Source of the DNA: Bacteroidales bacterium
GTDB taxonomy: Bacteria; Bacteroidota; Bacteroidia; Bacteroidales; Tenuifilaceae
Length of the DNA stretch: 7,155 nucleotides
Assembly (NCBI GenBank): GCA_003531155.1
Contig: DQHR01000019.1
Span: forward strand, 14,353 to 21,507
Direction of reading: 5' to 3'
Shown here: positions 5,896-7,155 of the stretch, in pieces
Layout of the letters: every line of letters begins with the position of its first letter
Position numbering within the stretch: position 1 is the stretch's first letter
Notes under the pieces: generated by a model
Databases searched by the model: none
Told to the model about the DNA's origin: nothing
What the model saw: the letters and a program-made list of their open reading frames with translations, nothing else
Program-made: the position numbers and the translations under genes

Positions 5896-7041
5896 ATGAA
5901 AAAAAGTTTAATGTTTTACTTGGCTTTTCTATCAACGTTATATGGAGTTGCGCAGGTTATTCCAGCCGATAGTTTATATCTCGGACAAACACCCCCGGGT
6001 AATACTCCTGAAATTTTTAAACTGGATGTAACTCCCGGTTCTTTTGCTGCAGAAAGAATTGCAATTTCAAAAGATGGAACTGAGATTTATTACTCAGAAA
6101 TAAAAAGTTACTACCCTATAGAGGGAGCGAAATTGAAGTACTATAAGTATCAGAACAATAGATGGACTGGACCATTTTTACTGTTTGATGGTTATATGGG
6201 ACCTGCTCTGTCGCAAACAGGAGATACCATGTTTGTTGAGAGCGATTTCAAAATGTTTTTCTCAGTAAGAAACAAATCGGAATGGAGTACTCTTAAACCA
6301 TTTTTTACTGATGTTGATTCCATTCATTACCTGCAAGTCACAAATAAAGGAAATTATTATGCTTCGGCTCGTTCAAAAAGTTCTGTTGGTCTTGCCGATT
6401 GGAGTAGAATAGAGAAAAAAGGGAATGGGTATAATACATTAAGTTTAGGCTTTCCAATTAACACAGTTGCAGACAATCTTGACTTTTATATTTCTAAGGA
6501 TGAAAGTTATATTATTACGTGTCCAATGGGTCCAATGGGAATTAGCTATCCTGATGGTTATGGGAAATGGAGCAATACTAGATATTTAAATAAAAAAATC
6601 AACTTTGGATTAAGTGGGTGGGGCGCCTATGTTACCTCCGATAACAAGTTTCTATTTTACACAACAGGCACTAAGATGGATTACTCAGATACTCATGTCT
6701 ATTGGGTAAATATGGGTAGCATTGTTGATAGCATGAAGCACACAAATCTTCCACCCTATGTTAAGAACAAACCTAAAGGTCAGACTGCAGTTGTAGGAAA
6801 ACCCTTCTCATATACTCTACCAAATGATGCTATTTGTGATGATGATGGACAACCGATTATTTACGAGGCGTTGCTATTAGATGGAAAACCATTGCCAACA
6901 TGGCTTACCTTTGATTCCAAATCGCAAATTTTGACAGGAACACCTGAAGAGACTGGTGATGTAATTCTAAGAATTAATGGTTACGATGATAAGAAGGCGA
7001 TGGCTGCTTTTCGGTTTATTATATCCATAAAAGAAAAATAG
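5896..7041 (+). CDS. Exported PD40 (TolB-like propeller) and CADG/putative Ig domain protein
   Basis: This 381-residue protein is of unknown specific function. Residues 1-19 are a signal peptide (MKKSLMFYLAFLSTLYGVA) with likely cleavage near VAQ|V. The mature start, LYLGQTPPGNTPEIF (27-41), is the usual lead-in of PD40-containing secreted proteins in Bacteroidota. It is followed by ERIAISKDGTEIYYSE (53-68), a typical PD40 blade. Weaker blade-like segments recur, including PALSQTGDTMFVE (103-115), DNLDFYISKDESYIIT (193-208) and GAYVTSDNKFLFYTT (243-257). Residues about 286-378 form a cadherin-like/He_PIG domain: PPYVKNKPKGQTAVVGKPFSY, then the hallmark LPTWLTFDSKSQILTGTP (333-350) and a closing GDVILRINGYDD. 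The likely role is binding of a protein or glycan at the cell surface or in the periplasm; I see no catalytic motif, lipobox or type IX sorting domain. The ATG at 5896 follows A-rich DNA without a Shine-Dalgarno. No partner gene is adjacent. Confidence 0.85.
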   Translation: MKKSLMFYLAFLSTLYGVAQVIPADSLYLGQTPPGNTPEIFKLDVTPGSFAAERIAISKDGTEIYYSEIKSYYPIEGAKLKYYKYQNNRWTGPFLLFDGYMGPALSQTGDTMFVESDFKMFFSVRNKSEWSTLKPFFTDVDSIHYLQVTNKGNYYASARSKSSVGLADWSRIEKKGNGYNTLSLGFPINTVADNLDFYISKDESYIITCPMGPMGISYPDGYGKWSNTRYLNKKINFGLSGWGAYVTSDNKFLFYTTGTKMDYSDTHVYWVNMGSIVDSMKHTNLPPYVKNKPKGQTAVVGKPFSYTLPNDAICDDDGQPIIYEALLLDGKPLPTWLTFDSKSQILTGTPEETGDVILRINGYDDKKAMAAFRFIISIKEK

Positions 7042-7055
7042 TACCATATGAAACT

Positions 7056-7089
7056 AAAAAAGGTATCTCGTTTTAGAGATACCTTTTTT
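7056..7089. terminator. Bidirectional terminator between convergent genes
   Basis: A perfect 14-bp inverted repeat (7056-7069 with 7076-7089) has core GGTATCTC / GAGATACC, A6/T6 flanks and a 6-base loop. It starts 15 bases after the stop of the plus-strand PD40/CADG gene and lies 19 bases after the stop of the minus-strand gene entering from the right. One hairpin therefore appears to serve both genes. Confidence 0.92.
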
Positions 7090-7108
7090 GTTAATGTCCA
7101 AAATGCGC

Positions 7109-7155
7109 TTAACCAATTCGTCTAATATCCGCCCCAATGGCATTTAGGCGAAGGT
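7109..7155 (-). CDS. C-terminal end of an unidentified protein (partial)
   Basis: On the minus strand a frame enters from the right edge and ends at TAA (7111-7109). Its last 14 residues read LRLNAIGADIRRIG. I do not recognise the family from so short a tail. It is called because the frame is open to the edge, the composition is protein-like, and the symmetrical terminator at 7056-7089 lies just downstream, where a convergent gene should end. A non-coding explanation is possible. Confidence 0.45.
   Translation of the reverse strand, partial: LRLNAIGADIRRIG

Noticed and set aside
1..7155. CRISPR array, transposase, toxin-antitoxin or defence genes
   Set aside because: No regularly spaced repeats, no transposase or integrase motifs, and no gene pair of the relevant sizes were found on either strand.

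Overview
The window looks like chromosomal DNA of a member of the Bacteroidota, probably a Bacteroidales-type anaerobe. It is AT-rich, and its translation starts mostly lack strong Shine-Dalgarno sequences. A promoter-like site ahead of grpE resembles the Bacteroidota -33 TTTG / -7 TAnnTTTG pattern. The protein types (CPQ-like M28 peptidase, PD40 plus cadherin-like secreted protein, NatA/NatB-type exporter) also fit. The assignment is by protein style only; there is no rRNA or other marker here.

Layout, left to right. (1) 1-876, minus: 5' portion of an ABC-2 permease of the NatB type, cut by the window edge. (2) 902-1843, minus: its ATP-binding partner, 25 bases upstream and almost certainly co-transcribed. 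(3) 1844-2030: AT-rich gap holding the dnaJ terminator. (4) 2031-3182, minus: dnaJ, preceded 17 bases upstream by grpE (3200-3799, minus); together a chaperone operon with a candidate promoter at 3840-3871. (5) 3889-3920: a terminator for the next gene. (6) 3942-5540, minus: a secreted M28 zinc peptidase of the carboxypeptidase Q-like type. (7) 5541-5895: a 355-base divergent intergenic region with an unusually GC-rich patch, a repeat-like segment and a perfect dyad. (8) 5896-7041, plus: an exported protein with PD40/TolB-like propeller blades and a C-terminal cadherin-like (CADG / putative Ig) domain. (9) 7056-7089: a symmetrical terminator between convergent genes. (10) 7109-7155, minus: the last 14 codons of a further gene that I cannot identify.

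Functionally, GrpE and DnaJ are the nucleotide-exchange factor and J-domain co-chaperone of DnaK, which is not in the window. The ABC pair is an exporter with no visible substrate clue. The M28 enzyme and the PD40/CADG protein both carry signal peptides and work outside the cytoplasm, but they diverge across a long gap and need not be related.

This is mostly ordinary housekeeping and envelope content. I found no mobile element with a transposase, no CRISPR array, no tRNA or rRNA, and no convincing evidence of a new multi-gene system. The least explained stretch is the intergenic region at about 5690-5831.
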